Below are positions 1 to 6,866 of a DNA stretch of 62,365 nucleotides, in pieces. The DNA lies in IMG/VR virus record IMGVR_UViG_3300018868_000006, positions 1 to 62,365 of that record; one strand, given 5' to 3'. The position numbers and the translations under genes are program-made. Within the stretch, counting starts at the first letter, position 1. Every line of letters starts with the position of its first letter. The stretch comes from a virus. The notes below the pieces were generated by a model. That model was not told where the DNA came from and did not search any database. It saw nothing but the letters and a program-made list of their open reading frames with translations.

Positions 1-224
1 AAGGTGAACATAGCAGAGCCTGGTTGAGGACGGCCAATGTACCCGCCTACTTCTTCAACGATACAAGTAGGCTTGTCCAAGTGATAATAGATCTCTTTTA
101 ATCTCGCACAGATATCTGGCTCAGTTTCTGGCATTTTGATAGCGCGTACCCCGTAGGCTAGTTTCCAAGCTATCCCGCCCGATTTCCCCGGATCGATAGC
201 AATGAACTCTTTTGGATGGTTCAT
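1..224 (-). CDS. RuvC-like Holliday junction resolvase, N-terminal part
   Basis: The reading frame begins with ATG at 224 and runs off the left edge, so only 74 codons are visible. The N-terminus reads IAIDPGKSGGIAW, the first RNase H-fold strand with the catalytic Asp (residue 11), followed about 46 residues later by IVEEVGG, which fits the second acidic catalytic position. This arrangement is typical of phage RuvC-like enzymes that resolve branched DNA before packaging or during recombination. The start overlaps the stop of the upstream HTH gene as ATGA, so the two are translationally coupled. The catalytic C-terminal part lies outside the window. Another RNase H-fold nuclease cannot be excluded. 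Confidence 0.75.
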   Translation of the reverse strand, partial: MNHPKEFIAIDPGKSGGIAWKLAYGVRAIKMPETEPDICARLKEIYYHLDKPTCIVEEVGGYIGRPQPGSAMFT

Positions 225-526
225 AAGATTCTAATTTTTTCCTTAACTTTTTCCCGGCTCAGCCAAGCCGAGAGGTCTGATTCGGTCACTCGCGGGCGTC
301 CACCCGCTTTGGAGTGCGGCAGGGGATTTACCGCCCTGCGGAAATAATTCTGAATAGATCTGCGGGAAACGCCGAGACGTTTCATTAAATCTGGAATTCT
401 GTAAATGGATTCGTGTGGAAGAGTTTTCGGCCATCCATTTTCGTCTACTGGCTCAAGCTCGACAGCTAGGTGTCCACTGGGCATTGTTAACACTCTGACG
501 GACTTTGTTTCGAGGACGAGTTTCAT
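221..526 (-). CDS. MerR/excisionase-type helix-turn-helix protein
   Basis: A protein of 101 residues. Residues 41-90 form a winged-helix DNA-binding unit: YRIPDLMKRLGVSRRSIQNY is the helix-turn-helix, and GGRPRVTESDLSAWL is the wing and last helix. This is the pattern of excisionase-like and MerR-like N-terminal domains, where the host usually has a tyrosine or serine recombinase nearby, as here (integrase 0.6 kb away). The N-terminal 40 residues look like a small beta-rich extension. It is the first gene of a leftward unit with the RuvC-like gene. A perfect inverted repeat lies just upstream of its start and may be its own operator. Regulator and recombination directionality factor are both possible. 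Confidence 0.7.
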   Translation of the reverse strand: MKLVLETKSVRVLTMPSGHLAVELEPVDENGWPKTLPHESIYRIPDLMKRLGVSRRSIQNYFRRAVNPLPHSKAGGRPRVTESDLSAWLSREKVKEKIRIL

Positions 527-540
527 TGGCGGTCTGTCTT

Positions 541-562
541 TTGTAAGTTCTGGAACTTACAA
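541..562. repeat. perfect inverted repeat upstream of the HTH gene
   Basis: TTGTAAGTTC-TG-GAACTTACAA, two perfect 10-base arms separated by 2 bases, lies 15 bases upstream of the leftward HTH gene start. The compact near-continuous symmetry is what a dimeric HTH or RHH protein binds, so it is a candidate operator. A related partial element (TTAGTAACTTACAG) lies next to the candidate attP near 2447, so an integrase or excisionase arm-type site is another possibility. Confidence 0.5.
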
Positions 563-656
563 GTCCAGCACTTTTTGAGATATTTTTTAATCGATAAGTT
601 TCGTATCATTTTAGGGTTTGTACGAGTAGTAGTAATTCACAGCAAGCAAACTATAA

Positions 657-699
657 GGTGTTTAACACCATGTGTTTAGGGTGTTTAACACCCCTAAAA
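657..699. promoter_or_regulatory. paired GGTGTTTAACACC operators
   Basis: The 13-base palindrome GGTGTTTAACACC (6-base arms around one T) occurs exactly at 657-669 and again at 680-692, centres 23 bases apart, about two helical turns. The second copy sits in a larger imperfect palindrome (TTTAGGGTGTT...AACACCCCTAAA, 675-699). A half site (GTGTTTA) lies between them. Each copy contains TTAACA, close to a -35 box. The sites precede the 738 ribbon-helix-helix gene, suggesting cooperative autorepression by a small dimeric repressor. Confidence 0.6.
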
Positions 700-737
700 C
701 TATTTTAGTTTTTACCGAGTGTCTGGTATGAGGACTA

Positions 738-920
738 ATGCCCAACAAGCGTCACCCAACCCGAAAATACATTGGTTTTTGGGGAACGAGTTTTTTAAAA
801 CAAAAATTAGTAATGCTTGCGACGCAGAAAAAAATGACACTGTCGCGTCTTATGACTAAAGTATTATGGAAACATCTAGAAAAATATAAACTTCTGGTCT
901 TGTTTTTTTACGACCTCTAA
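738..920 (+). CDS. small ribbon-helix-helix-like DNA-binding protein
   Basis: A protein of 60 residues, very basic at the N-terminus (MPNKRHPTRK). A short strand is followed by two predicted helices (LKQKLVMLATQKKM and LSRLMTKVLWKHLEKY), the layout of the CopG/Arc ribbon-helix-helix fold. A GAGG ribosome site precedes the ATG. It lies directly downstream of the paired 13-base palindromes, so autoregulation is likely, and it is convergent with a second RHH-like gene (939-1118) that also begins MPN. Together with the HTH gene and integrase it forms the lysogeny-control region. Family assignment is from pattern only. Confidence 0.5.
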   Translation: MPNKRHPTRKYIGFWGTSFLKQKLVMLATQKKMTLSRLMTKVLWKHLEKYKLLVLFFYDL

Positions 921-938
921 CTCAATTCAAAAAAAAAA

Positions 939-1118
939 CTATTTCTGTTTTTCGTTTTTCTGTTCCTGTCTTTTGTCCCACTCCTTCAGCAACAATGCTC
1001 GAATATATTCCGAAGTAGACTGGCCTCGGCTTTCGGCTTCTTTGGCCACCCAAACAAGCAGGTGTTTTTGTAAAACAAATGTTGCGGTTGTCTGATTAGG
1101 CTTTCTGTGATTTGGCAT
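939..1118 (-). CDS. ribbon-helix-helix protein overlapping integrase 3' end
   Basis: A 59-residue frame from ATG 1118 to TAG at 939. It reads MPNHRKPNQTTATFVLQK, then two helices (LLVWVAKEAESRGQS and TSEYIRALLLKEWDKR). The strand, then A-x5-G-x-S-x-SEYIR, is the usual CopG/Arc ribbon-helix-helix signature. The start lies 23 bases inside the end of the integrase gene, so it is co-transcribed and possibly translationally coupled. It ends 19 bases from the convergent RHH-like gene across a run of nine A residues. Likely role: regulator of integrase or immunity. Confidence 0.65.
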   Translation of the reverse strand: MPNHRKPNQTTATFVLQKHLLVWVAKEAESRGQSTSEYIRALLLKEWDKRQEQKNEKQK

Positions 1119-2316
1119 GGCCTTTAATGGGAATTACGTTGTCGACCAACTTTGGTCGTATTTCAAAGTATTTCTTTGCTACCTCCTGGTTTAAAGACTC
1201 ACCATTTACGGTGATGGTCTTATATGTTCCCAAAAGCATCCCTGGGGAGTGACCGCAGGCGAGGGCAGTTTGGGCAGCGTTCTGGGTGTATGCGAGGTGA
1301 TACGAAGCAAATGAATGTCTCATACCATTGTCGATCCACTTCGATGGCAGTCTCGGGTTTTCCTGAGACGCCAACCAAGGAGAAATTAAAGTCGTTGGGT
1401 AACGTGATTTTGTTGAAGCAAGAATGTTTCCCTTAAGATCCTTATAGGGGGCAAGCCATTCAGCAAGGTTTGGCATAAGGGGAGCCAATCGACTTTGATT
1501 GGTCTTAGTGATTTCTCGGTCAAGACGAATGTTGCCGCCAACCCAATCGATGTTTTCCCACTTCAAGCGCGCCAGCTCGGCAGAACGAATGCCAGCAAAC
1601 AATCCGATCGCAAGGAAGGGGACGAGGTTCTTATCGCACAAGGTGAGCATCGCCTCGGCCTGTTCGGCGGAGTAAATCTCAACGGGTGGCTTTTTGAATT
1701 TAATCTCCTCTGATTTCTCGGCAGCGTGTTTACGCTCGTCGGACAAATAGCCTTTTCTACGGGCGTAGTTAAACAGGACGATAATTGCTGAACGCTGATT
1801 GTGCCTAGTGCGAGGAGCGTAGGTAGGGTCGGCAAGGTACTCGTCGATATCGTGTGGAGTTACCAGGGAGATAGGCTTGGACATTTTTGAAGCAAACCGC
1901 CTTAAGAGAGCTCGCATTGTGATCTTCTGAGAATTGGAGTTAAGTGAGCTTTCGTTTTTGGCCAGGAACTCTTCCACGAGTGCTGGAACACGGATTTCCT
2001 TCGTTTCTGCTGGATTGGTTTGGAGATAGGCTTTTACCGCCCGGTCGAGAGGGACGCCGTTGAGCATCGTTTCGCAGGCTCGATAGTATTGGAGATCCCG
2101 CATAGTAATTCCCTCGGCTGGCAAAGCTGATCCGTCAGCCAGTTGCTCCACGATTACTTTTGCCTCTCGCTTGGCTTCGGCAAGAGACGCCAGCCCGCGG
2201 CGCATTCTTTGTTTTCCCACCCTCCAGCACACGAAATAAGTGAAATATTTGTCACGAACTTTGCACTCGTAGATGCGAACTTCAGCCCAACCTTTCTTAA
2301 TAATCAGCGCTTTCAT
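1096..2316 (-). CDS. int: tyrosine recombinase / phage integrase
   Basis: A protein of 406 residues from ATG 2316. A longer frame starting TTG at 2349 is possible but would run through the TTGAC motif cluster. The N-terminus carries an arm-binding-like segment, the middle is a SAM-like core-binding domain (VPALVEEFLAKNESSL...YLADPTYAPRTRHNQ), and the C-terminus is catalytic. The box I Arg is in FAGIRSAELARLKW, box II is GMRHSFASYHL, then CGHSPGMLLGTYK supplies the His and the nucleophilic Tyr. It catalyses site-specific integration between attP and attB. A tRNA 5'-end fragment about 150 bases upstream is a plausible attP core. An RHH gene overlaps its 3' end. Confidence 0.92.
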   Translation of the reverse strand: MKALIIKKGWAEVRIYECKVRDKYFTYFVCWRVGKQRMRRGLASLAEAKREAKVIVEQLADGSALPAEGITMRDLQYYRACETMLNGVPLDRAVKAYLQTNPAETKEIRVPALVEEFLAKNESSLNSNSQKITMRALLRRFASKMSKPISLVTPHDIDEYLADPTYAPRTRHNQRSAIIVLFNYARRKGYLSDERKHAAEKSEEIKFKKPPVEIYSAEQAEAMLTLCDKNLVPFLAIGLFAGIRSAELARLKWENIDWVGGNIRLDREITKTNQSRLAPLMPNLAEWLAPYKDLKGNILASTKSRYPTTLISPWLASQENPRLPSKWIDNGMRHSFASYHLAYTQNAAQTALACGHSPGMLLGTYKTITVNGESLNQEVAKKYFEIRPKLVDNVIPIKGHAKSQKA

Positions 2317-2463
2317 TTCTTGACAGATAGTATTGACAGTCTTGACCAACGCAAAGGAAATCTTTGCCTATTTTTGCCGATTGCGTTTCCGAGGTTTCCT
2401 ATGTATTCTGCTTTTACTGAAGGGCTTATCGGAAATTGTTGGAAGTTAGTAACTTACAGAAGC

Positions 2464-2484
2464 GGGGTCATAGCTCAATTGGCA
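2464..2484 (+). other. candidate attP core: 5' end of a tRNA gene
   Basis: GGGGTCATAGCTCAATTGG followed by CA matches the 5' end of a tRNA: seven acceptor-stem bases, the invariant TA, GCTC of the D stem and the AATTGGCA D loop. The sequence then departs from a tRNA, with no D-stem closure, anticodon arm or T-loop, so it is only a fragment. A tRNA fragment beside an integrase gene is the classic appearance of a phage attachment site that reconstitutes the host tRNA on integration. This is an inference; the host tRNA is not in the window. Confidence 0.5.
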
Positions 2485-2536
2485 AAAAGTAGAAAGCACT
2501 GACAAACAGCTAATTACCGAAATCAATTAAAAATTC

Positions 2537-2562
2537 TTGACGTTTTCTTGACCGATTTTAAT
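2537..2562 (+). promoter_or_regulatory. TTGAC promoter/operator before terminase
   Basis: TTGACG at 2537 and TTGACC at 2548 form a direct repeat, and TTTAAT at 2557-2562 resembles a -10 box. The second half at the GTCAA offset reads GACCG, an imperfect dyad. The terminase start (TTG 2570) would lie almost at the transcription start, giving a leaderless or nearly leaderless message. Confidence 0.35.
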
Positions 2563-2569
2563 CTCGCAA

Positions 2570-3121
2570 TTGAGTGTGAACCAAGGTTTTGAGAGATATG
2601 GCCGAGTCTGGCCCGCTGGAACCACCGACGTAACAATCGAGTTAGTGGCCTTCCGCGAAAACTTTTCTCCAGAGCGGGGAGGTTTGGGCAAATATGCGCA
2701 TTTTCGCAACGTTGTTGAATTACTTTGGCCTTACGACAAGAAGAAAAACAAAGGCGGTTTCCAATGGAACCCTTGGGCGGAAAGAATATTTGAAGCCGCC
2801 TGTCAGCATAATTATCTCGGCGTCTCGGGTCCGAAATCTTCAAGCAAAACTCATTGCATTGGCATCTGGGGTTTAGTCAATTGGCTCTGTGATCCTTTTA
2901 ACACATTAGTTTTGGTCACCACAACGTCGGTTCGTGAGGCTCGCAAAAGAATGTGGGGAGTAATCCGTGAGAGGCACATTCAAGTCCCAGGACTCCCCGG
3001 TAAGATTATCGATTCAATGGGCAAACTCATTATGGAGGAGGCTGGAAGTGATCGGTCTTCTATTACGCTTATCCCTTCGGCCAAGGATAAGGAGAAGGAA
3101 GCAACCGAGAAGCTGATCTGA
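2570..3121 (+). CDS. terL: terminase large subunit, N-terminal ATPase part (interrupted)
   Basis: A 183-residue product ending at an in-frame TGA (3119-3121). It holds the start of the packaging ATPase: FQWNPWAERIFEAACQ, the P-loop-like segment GPKSSSKT (residues 87-94) and the following TLVLVTTTS strand. The same frame continues without any shift through LKNKR into VFLLVDEATD, the Walker B segment, in the next entry. The terminase is therefore cut between Walker A and Walker B by one codon. The start is TTG 2570 or GTG 2576, with no Shine-Dalgarno site. The gene is inactive unless TGA is read through, is a sequencing error, or the gene is decayed. Confidence 0.85.
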   Translation: MSVNQGFERYGRVWPAGTTDVTIELVAFRENFSPERGGLGKYAHFRNVVELLWPYDKKKNKGGFQWNPWAERIFEAACQHNYLGVSGPKSSSKTHCIGIWGLVNWLCDPFNTLVLVTTTSVREARKRMWGVIRERHIQVPGLPGKIIDSMGKLIMEEAGSDRSSITLIPSAKDKEKEATEKLI

Positions 3122-3136
3122 TTAAAGAACAAAAGA

Positions 3137-4294
3137 GTGTTCTTGCTAGTGGACGAGGCCACGGACGTATCGCCAGCCATCTTCGAGGCCATTCATAACC
3201 TCGACTCCAACCCCTATTTCCAATGTATCGCCCTTGGAAACTTCGCCTCTGCATACGACCCTTTTGGTCAGTTTATTACCCCGACGGTTACTTGGAACGG
3301 GGTAAACGCTGAGATGGACGAGTGGGACACTACCCGAGGCAAATGCATCCATCTCGACGGGGAGCGAACACCCAATATCGACTCAGACGACGAGTGGCCA
3401 TTCCTACTCACAACCAAGCAACTTCGCGAGGCAAGGGATTACCAAGGGGAAAACTCGCTATCATACTGGCGGTTCATCCGTTCTTTCCCATCCCCCATCG
3501 GGGCAGAGCAGAACATTTATTCAGAAGCCGATATCCGAAGATACGAAGGTGAGGCACTACCCATATGGGATGGGTCTCCTACCAAGGTTGCGGGGTTTGA
3601 CCCAGCCTTCACCAACGGGGGAGATCGAAGCGTTTTGTACATCGGCTCTTACGGGAAGACGAATGTAGGGGTACCTGCGGTATCCTTTGGGAAGTCTTAT
3701 CTTTTGCGGGAAGACTCTACCAAGGCTAATGAGCCTAGAAACTTTCAGATTGCCCGCCAGGTGCGTGAAATATGCGAAAAGGAGGGAGTTAGGCCGGAAC
3801 ACCTTGCGGTCGATGCTACCGGCGCTGGAGACCCGTTTTGTGACATCTTAAGCGAAATGTGGTCACCAAGGATCTTTAGGGTCAAGTTTGGCGAAAAGCC
3901 TACAACAATGCCAACAAGCGGGGTGTCCCCTGTTAAGGCTAACGAGAAGTTTACGAATCGAGTTACAGAACTTTGGTATGTTGGTGTAGAATTTTTGAGG
4001 TCGGGGCAGCTCAAGGGAATTACTTCGGATCTCGCCAGGGAGCTTACTGCTCGAAAATACAGCACGTCTTCAGGCGGAAAGTTGGTGGTAGAGCCTAAAA
4101 AGGACATGAAAGCCAGGATGGGCAAATCTCCCGACTTAGCAGATGCCGCTTTTCTTATGTTGGACATCTGTCGTCAAAGACTGAACGCCTACGCTGGGGG
4201 CAAGCTCGTTATGAATCGGGGAGAAGGATGGCTGAAATCAGCTATAAAATTAGACGTAAGCTCGTTTGGAGATCGTCAAATCCTTGGAGCTTAA
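3137..4294 (+). CDS. terL: terminase large subunit, C-terminal ATPase/nuclease part
   Basis: This is the continuation of the terminase in the same frame, after an in-frame TGA at 3119. The fragment opens directly at Walker B (VFLLVDEATDVSP), too deep in the fold for a natural start. The nuclease half is complete: GFDPAFTNGGDRS carries the first RNase H-fold Asp, AVDATGAGDPF the middle strand and DLADAAFLMLD the C-terminal acidic cluster. Fragment plus N-terminal part would give about 574 codons, a normal TerL size. It cuts and translocates genome DNA into proheads with the portal. GTG 3137 is a formal start only; a separate functional nuclease polypeptide is conceivable but unproven. Confidence 0.85.
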   Translation: MFLLVDEATDVSPAIFEAIHNLDSNPYFQCIALGNFASAYDPFGQFITPTVTWNGVNAEMDEWDTTRGKCIHLDGERTPNIDSDDEWPFLLTTKQLREARDYQGENSLSYWRFIRSFPSPIGAEQNIYSEADIRRYEGEALPIWDGSPTKVAGFDPAFTNGGDRSVLYIGSYGKTNVGVPAVSFGKSYLLREDSTKANEPRNFQIARQVREICEKEGVRPEHLAVDATGAGDPFCDILSEMWSPRIFRVKFGEKPTTMPTSGVSPVKANEKFTNRVTELWYVGVEFLRSGQLKGITSDLARELTARKYSTSSGGKLVVEPKKDMKARMGKSPDLADAAFLMLDICRQRLNAYAGGKLVMNRGEGWLKSAIKLDVSSFGDRQILGA

Positions 4295-4301
4295 ACACCT
4301 C

Positions 4302-4328
4302 TTGACGAAAATCCGTCAATGTTAGACT
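4302..4328 (+). promoter_or_regulatory. promoter with perfect TTGAC-N8-GTCAA dyad, portal gene
   Basis: TTGACG (4302-4307) and CGTCAA (4314-4319) form a perfect dyad, and TAGACT (4323-4328), 15 bases after the first hexamer, fits a -10 box. The portal GTG at 4338 is about 10 bases downstream, so the message has almost no leader. A dimeric repressor on the dyad would block the -35 region. Confidence 0.5.
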
Positions 4329-4337
4329 AGCTGGATA

Positions 4338-6545
4338 GTGTCTATCGAACTCGAGACGATCTCCGATTCTGGGAAAGCCCCTAGGACAAGAATTAAGGAC
4401 GCCAAAAGCGCTCATGCAATTTACACGTCCATACGGAACGCCGACGATGCCTCGTCAATCGATCGTCAAAAAATTCAGTCGATGCTCGACGGAGAGCCGC
4501 CGTATTCACCTCAACAGTTAAAGTCATTGGGGCAGGGGTATCGTGCAAATTTAAACTTTGGTGAGGCTGCCGCAGCTCTCGAAACATCCCTTTCTGCTTA
4601 TTCCGATTTAGTTAATTCCGTTGATAGGCTGGCCTCGGTGAAAACATCCGAGGGAGATCCCGCCCAGAGGGTAGAGTGGGAAAGCATCATTGCCGAAGAG
4701 TTCCACCGAACAATAACGGATTGGGACGAGTTTTTCTATAAGCAACAAATGCTGGCACATCAATTTGTCTCGCAGGGTGTTGGCGTTGCTTACTTCGAGG
4801 ATAACCGCAGTTGGAAGTGGAGCGTGTGCGGTCTCAAAGACTTTAAAGTTCCACGCGGAACACCCGCCTGCGACACCAAGGTCGAGGTAGCCACAATCGA
4901 GCGACATTACCTAGTCGGTGAGTTGTACCAATTTATTGAGAACCCAAAGATTGCGACTGAACTTGGCTGGAACGTGGAAGAAACTCGCAGAGCCATTCTG
5001 TTATCCACGGACAATGGGACAAGTTCCAATTCTCGCGATTGGGAGCGTCTGCAAGAAGAGCTTAAAAACAATGATCTGATGTACTCTCATGCACGATCCA
5101 AAATTGTTCGGTGCGTCCACTATTTCGTCAAGGAATTCGATGGGACGATCTCCCACTACATTGGTACTCGGGCTGGAGATACTGATGATTTTCTATTTAA
5201 GAAGCCAAGTCGATTCCAACACGCAAATGAGGCTTTTGTATTATTCTCCTACGGGATCGGCACGAATGGTCTTCTCCATAGTGTGAGAGGCTTGGGCTAC
5301 AAGCTGTTCCCCTTCATCCAGCTTTCTAATCGTATGCGGAACGCAATTGTCGACGGAGCTATGCTCTCTTCCGCCTTGATGATCCAGCCAGCTACTGGTG
5401 AAGACGTCAGCAACCTTTCTTTGATGTACAATGGCCCGCTCTCAATTCTGCCTCCCGGTATTAATGTTGTTGATAAAACTATGCCTAATCTGGCTGGTAA
5501 TGTTCTTCCGATTGTCCGAGATCTTGAAGTTGTCCGTCAAAACAATACTGGTACTTATAATCCAAAACAGGTTATGCCCGACGGGGATGCTCGAACTGCA
5601 ACCGAAGTTCAAGCTCAACTTGCACAGCAATCGCTTCTGTCGGCTCAGGCAATGAACCTTTATTATATCCCTTTCCAGAAGCTCCTCGCCGAGCAGTTCC
5701 GACGTCTGGCTACTGTGAATTATCGTTCTGACGAGCCAGGTGGCGAAGAGGCTATTGCTTTCCGCAAGAGGATTGAAGCTCGTGGTGTGCCTTGGAAGGC
5801 AGTTCAGAAGGTGTATCGTGTTCAAGCTGTTCGAGCGATTGGGGCTGGAAGCCCCGGAGCCCGTATGCTGGCCTTTAACGAATTTATGGCGATTATGCCG
5901 AGGTTTGACGAGGTGGGTCAGAGAAATCTTATTCGTGACAGGGTAGCCGCAAGAGTTGGTTACGATCAGGTCGATCGATACCTACCTAAGGGGGAAGTAG
6001 AACGCATTCCGATTGATGCCAAAATTGCGGAACTCGAAAACGATGCGATGCAAGGTGGCCGTGGCGTAAGCGTAAATCCTTGTGAAAACCACGCAGTCCA
6101 CGCCAAAGTTCACTTGGAAGACGCAAATCGTTTCTTGCAGGCTCTGCAACAGAATCAGGTCGACCCTAAAGTTGCGATGTCATATTTACAAGTACAGTAC
6201 CCGCATAGCACGGCACACGTTGAACAGTTGGCTTCAGACCCCTCAAGAAGAGAGGAAGTTGGAGTAGCAAAACAGATTCTCAATCAGATGCGGGAAGCCG
6301 TTGAGAATATCGGCAAACAACTCGCTGCCCAAGCGCAAAGAGAGGCGAGAGCTCGAGCCTCAGAGCAGGGCGGTCAAGTTGACCCCAAGACACAACTAGC
6401 AATTCAGAAAGCTCAAATTGACTCTCAAATTAAACTTCAAGAATCCCAACTAGATCAAAGGCTCAAGGCGGCCGATGTTCAGCAGAAAATGGCAATTAGA
6501 GATGCGGAAGCCGCCCAGAAGATACGACAGAAAAGTCTTGCCTAA
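4338..6545 (+). CDS. portal protein
   Basis: A protein of 735 residues, a normal podovirus portal size. It follows terminase and precedes scaffold and capsid genes. The N-terminal half reads like head-to-tail connectors: SAYSDLVNSVDRLASVK, HQFVSQGVGVAYFED, then the clip and wing region (VLFSYGIGTNGLLHSVRG). The TATEVQAQLAQQSLLSAQAM segment is the long stem/crown helix area. The C-terminal 100 residues are Gln/Ala/Lys-rich coiled coil (LAIQKAQIDSQIKLQESQLDQ), fitting the barrel helices of podovirus portals. It forms the dodecameric DNA entry channel. The start is GTG with no Shine-Dalgarno site, just behind a promoter-like dyad. Confidence 0.85.
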   Translation: MSIELETISDSGKAPRTRIKDAKSAHAIYTSIRNADDASSIDRQKIQSMLDGEPPYSPQQLKSLGQGYRANLNFGEAAAALETSLSAYSDLVNSVDRLASVKTSEGDPAQRVEWESIIAEEFHRTITDWDEFFYKQQMLAHQFVSQGVGVAYFEDNRSWKWSVCGLKDFKVPRGTPACDTKVEVATIERHYLVGELYQFIENPKIATELGWNVEETRRAILLSTDNGTSSNSRDWERLQEELKNNDLMYSHARSKIVRCVHYFVKEFDGTISHYIGTRAGDTDDFLFKKPSRFQHANEAFVLFSYGIGTNGLLHSVRGLGYKLFPFIQLSNRMRNAIVDGAMLSSALMIQPATGEDVSNLSLMYNGPLSILPPGINVVDKTMPNLAGNVLPIVRDLEVVRQNNTGTYNPKQVMPDGDARTATEVQAQLAQQSLLSAQAMNLYYIPFQKLLAEQFRRLATVNYRSDEPGGEEAIAFRKRIEARGVPWKAVQKVYRVQAVRAIGAGSPGARMLAFNEFMAIMPRFDEVGQRNLIRDRVAARVGYDQVDRYLPKGEVERIPIDAKIAELENDAMQGGRGVSVNPCENHAVHAKVHLEDANRFLQALQQNQVDPKVAMSYLQVQYPHSTAHVEQLASDPSRREEVGVAKQILNQMREAVENIGKQLAAQAQREARARASEQGGQVDPKTQLAIQKAQIDSQIKLQESQLDQRLKAADVQQKMAIRDAEAAQKIRQKSLA

Positions 6546-6551
6546 ATAGTA

Positions 6552-6569
6552 TTGACCTTCTAGCGTCAA
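6552..6569 (+). promoter_or_regulatory. perfect TTGAC-N8-GTCAA dyad
   Basis: TTGAC (6552-6556), eight bases, GTCAA (6565-6569) is a perfect dyad, identical in geometry to the one before the portal gene. It ends 6 bases before the ATG of the next gene, so it may act as an operator or block translation initiation rather than serve as a standard promoter. Confidence 0.45.
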
Positions 6570-6575
6570 GACACA

Positions 6576-6863
6576 ATGAAAATACAAGATTGGGCGAAAC
6601 GAGAAGATCTTCAATTAGAATGGAAAAATCTCTGGGATAACAACGAGACACTTAAAAAAGGTTTAGATGTTTTAAAGGATGTTGCTCTACCAGCCGAGGG
6701 AAGAGCTCCGCAAGGTGTTGATACGATTCAGTACAATGCCTTGATGAATGCACGTCGCGAAGGGTATTACGATGCTCTCCGTAACATCGAGGCTCTGAAA
6801 GAAATTGTTAAACCAAACGTAGTCAATCCAGAACCTTGGGAAAACCTCAAAAAGGAAGATTAA
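6576..6863 (+). CDS. small head-region protein of unknown function
   Basis: A protein of 95 residues between portal and scaffold. It is charged, mostly helical, without signal peptide or membrane segment. It opens MKIQDWAKREDLQLEWKNLW and ends in a Pro/Trp tail (VVNPEPWENLKKED). Small proteins at this position in podoviruses are often head-completion or scaffold helpers, but I recognise no family. It starts with ATG, without a Shine-Dalgarno site and right after a TTGAC-N8-GTCAA dyad. The stop is separated from the next gene by 3 bases. Confidence 0.75.
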   Translation: MKIQDWAKREDLQLEWKNLWDNNETLKKGLDVLKDVALPAEGRAPQGVDTIQYNALMNARREGYYDALRNIEALKEIVKPNVVNPEPWENLKKED

Positions 6864-6866
6864 TTT

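Noticed and set aside
2461-2540. A complete tRNA gene by the integrase
   Set aside because: Only the acceptor and D-arm start is present; no anticodon arm, T-loop or 3' acceptor half follows.
3119-3121. Reassigned TGA (alternative genetic code) as explanation for the split terminase
   Set aside because: Many neighbouring genes end with TGA in ATGA overlaps, so TGA is a stop in this genome; other long genes are intact.
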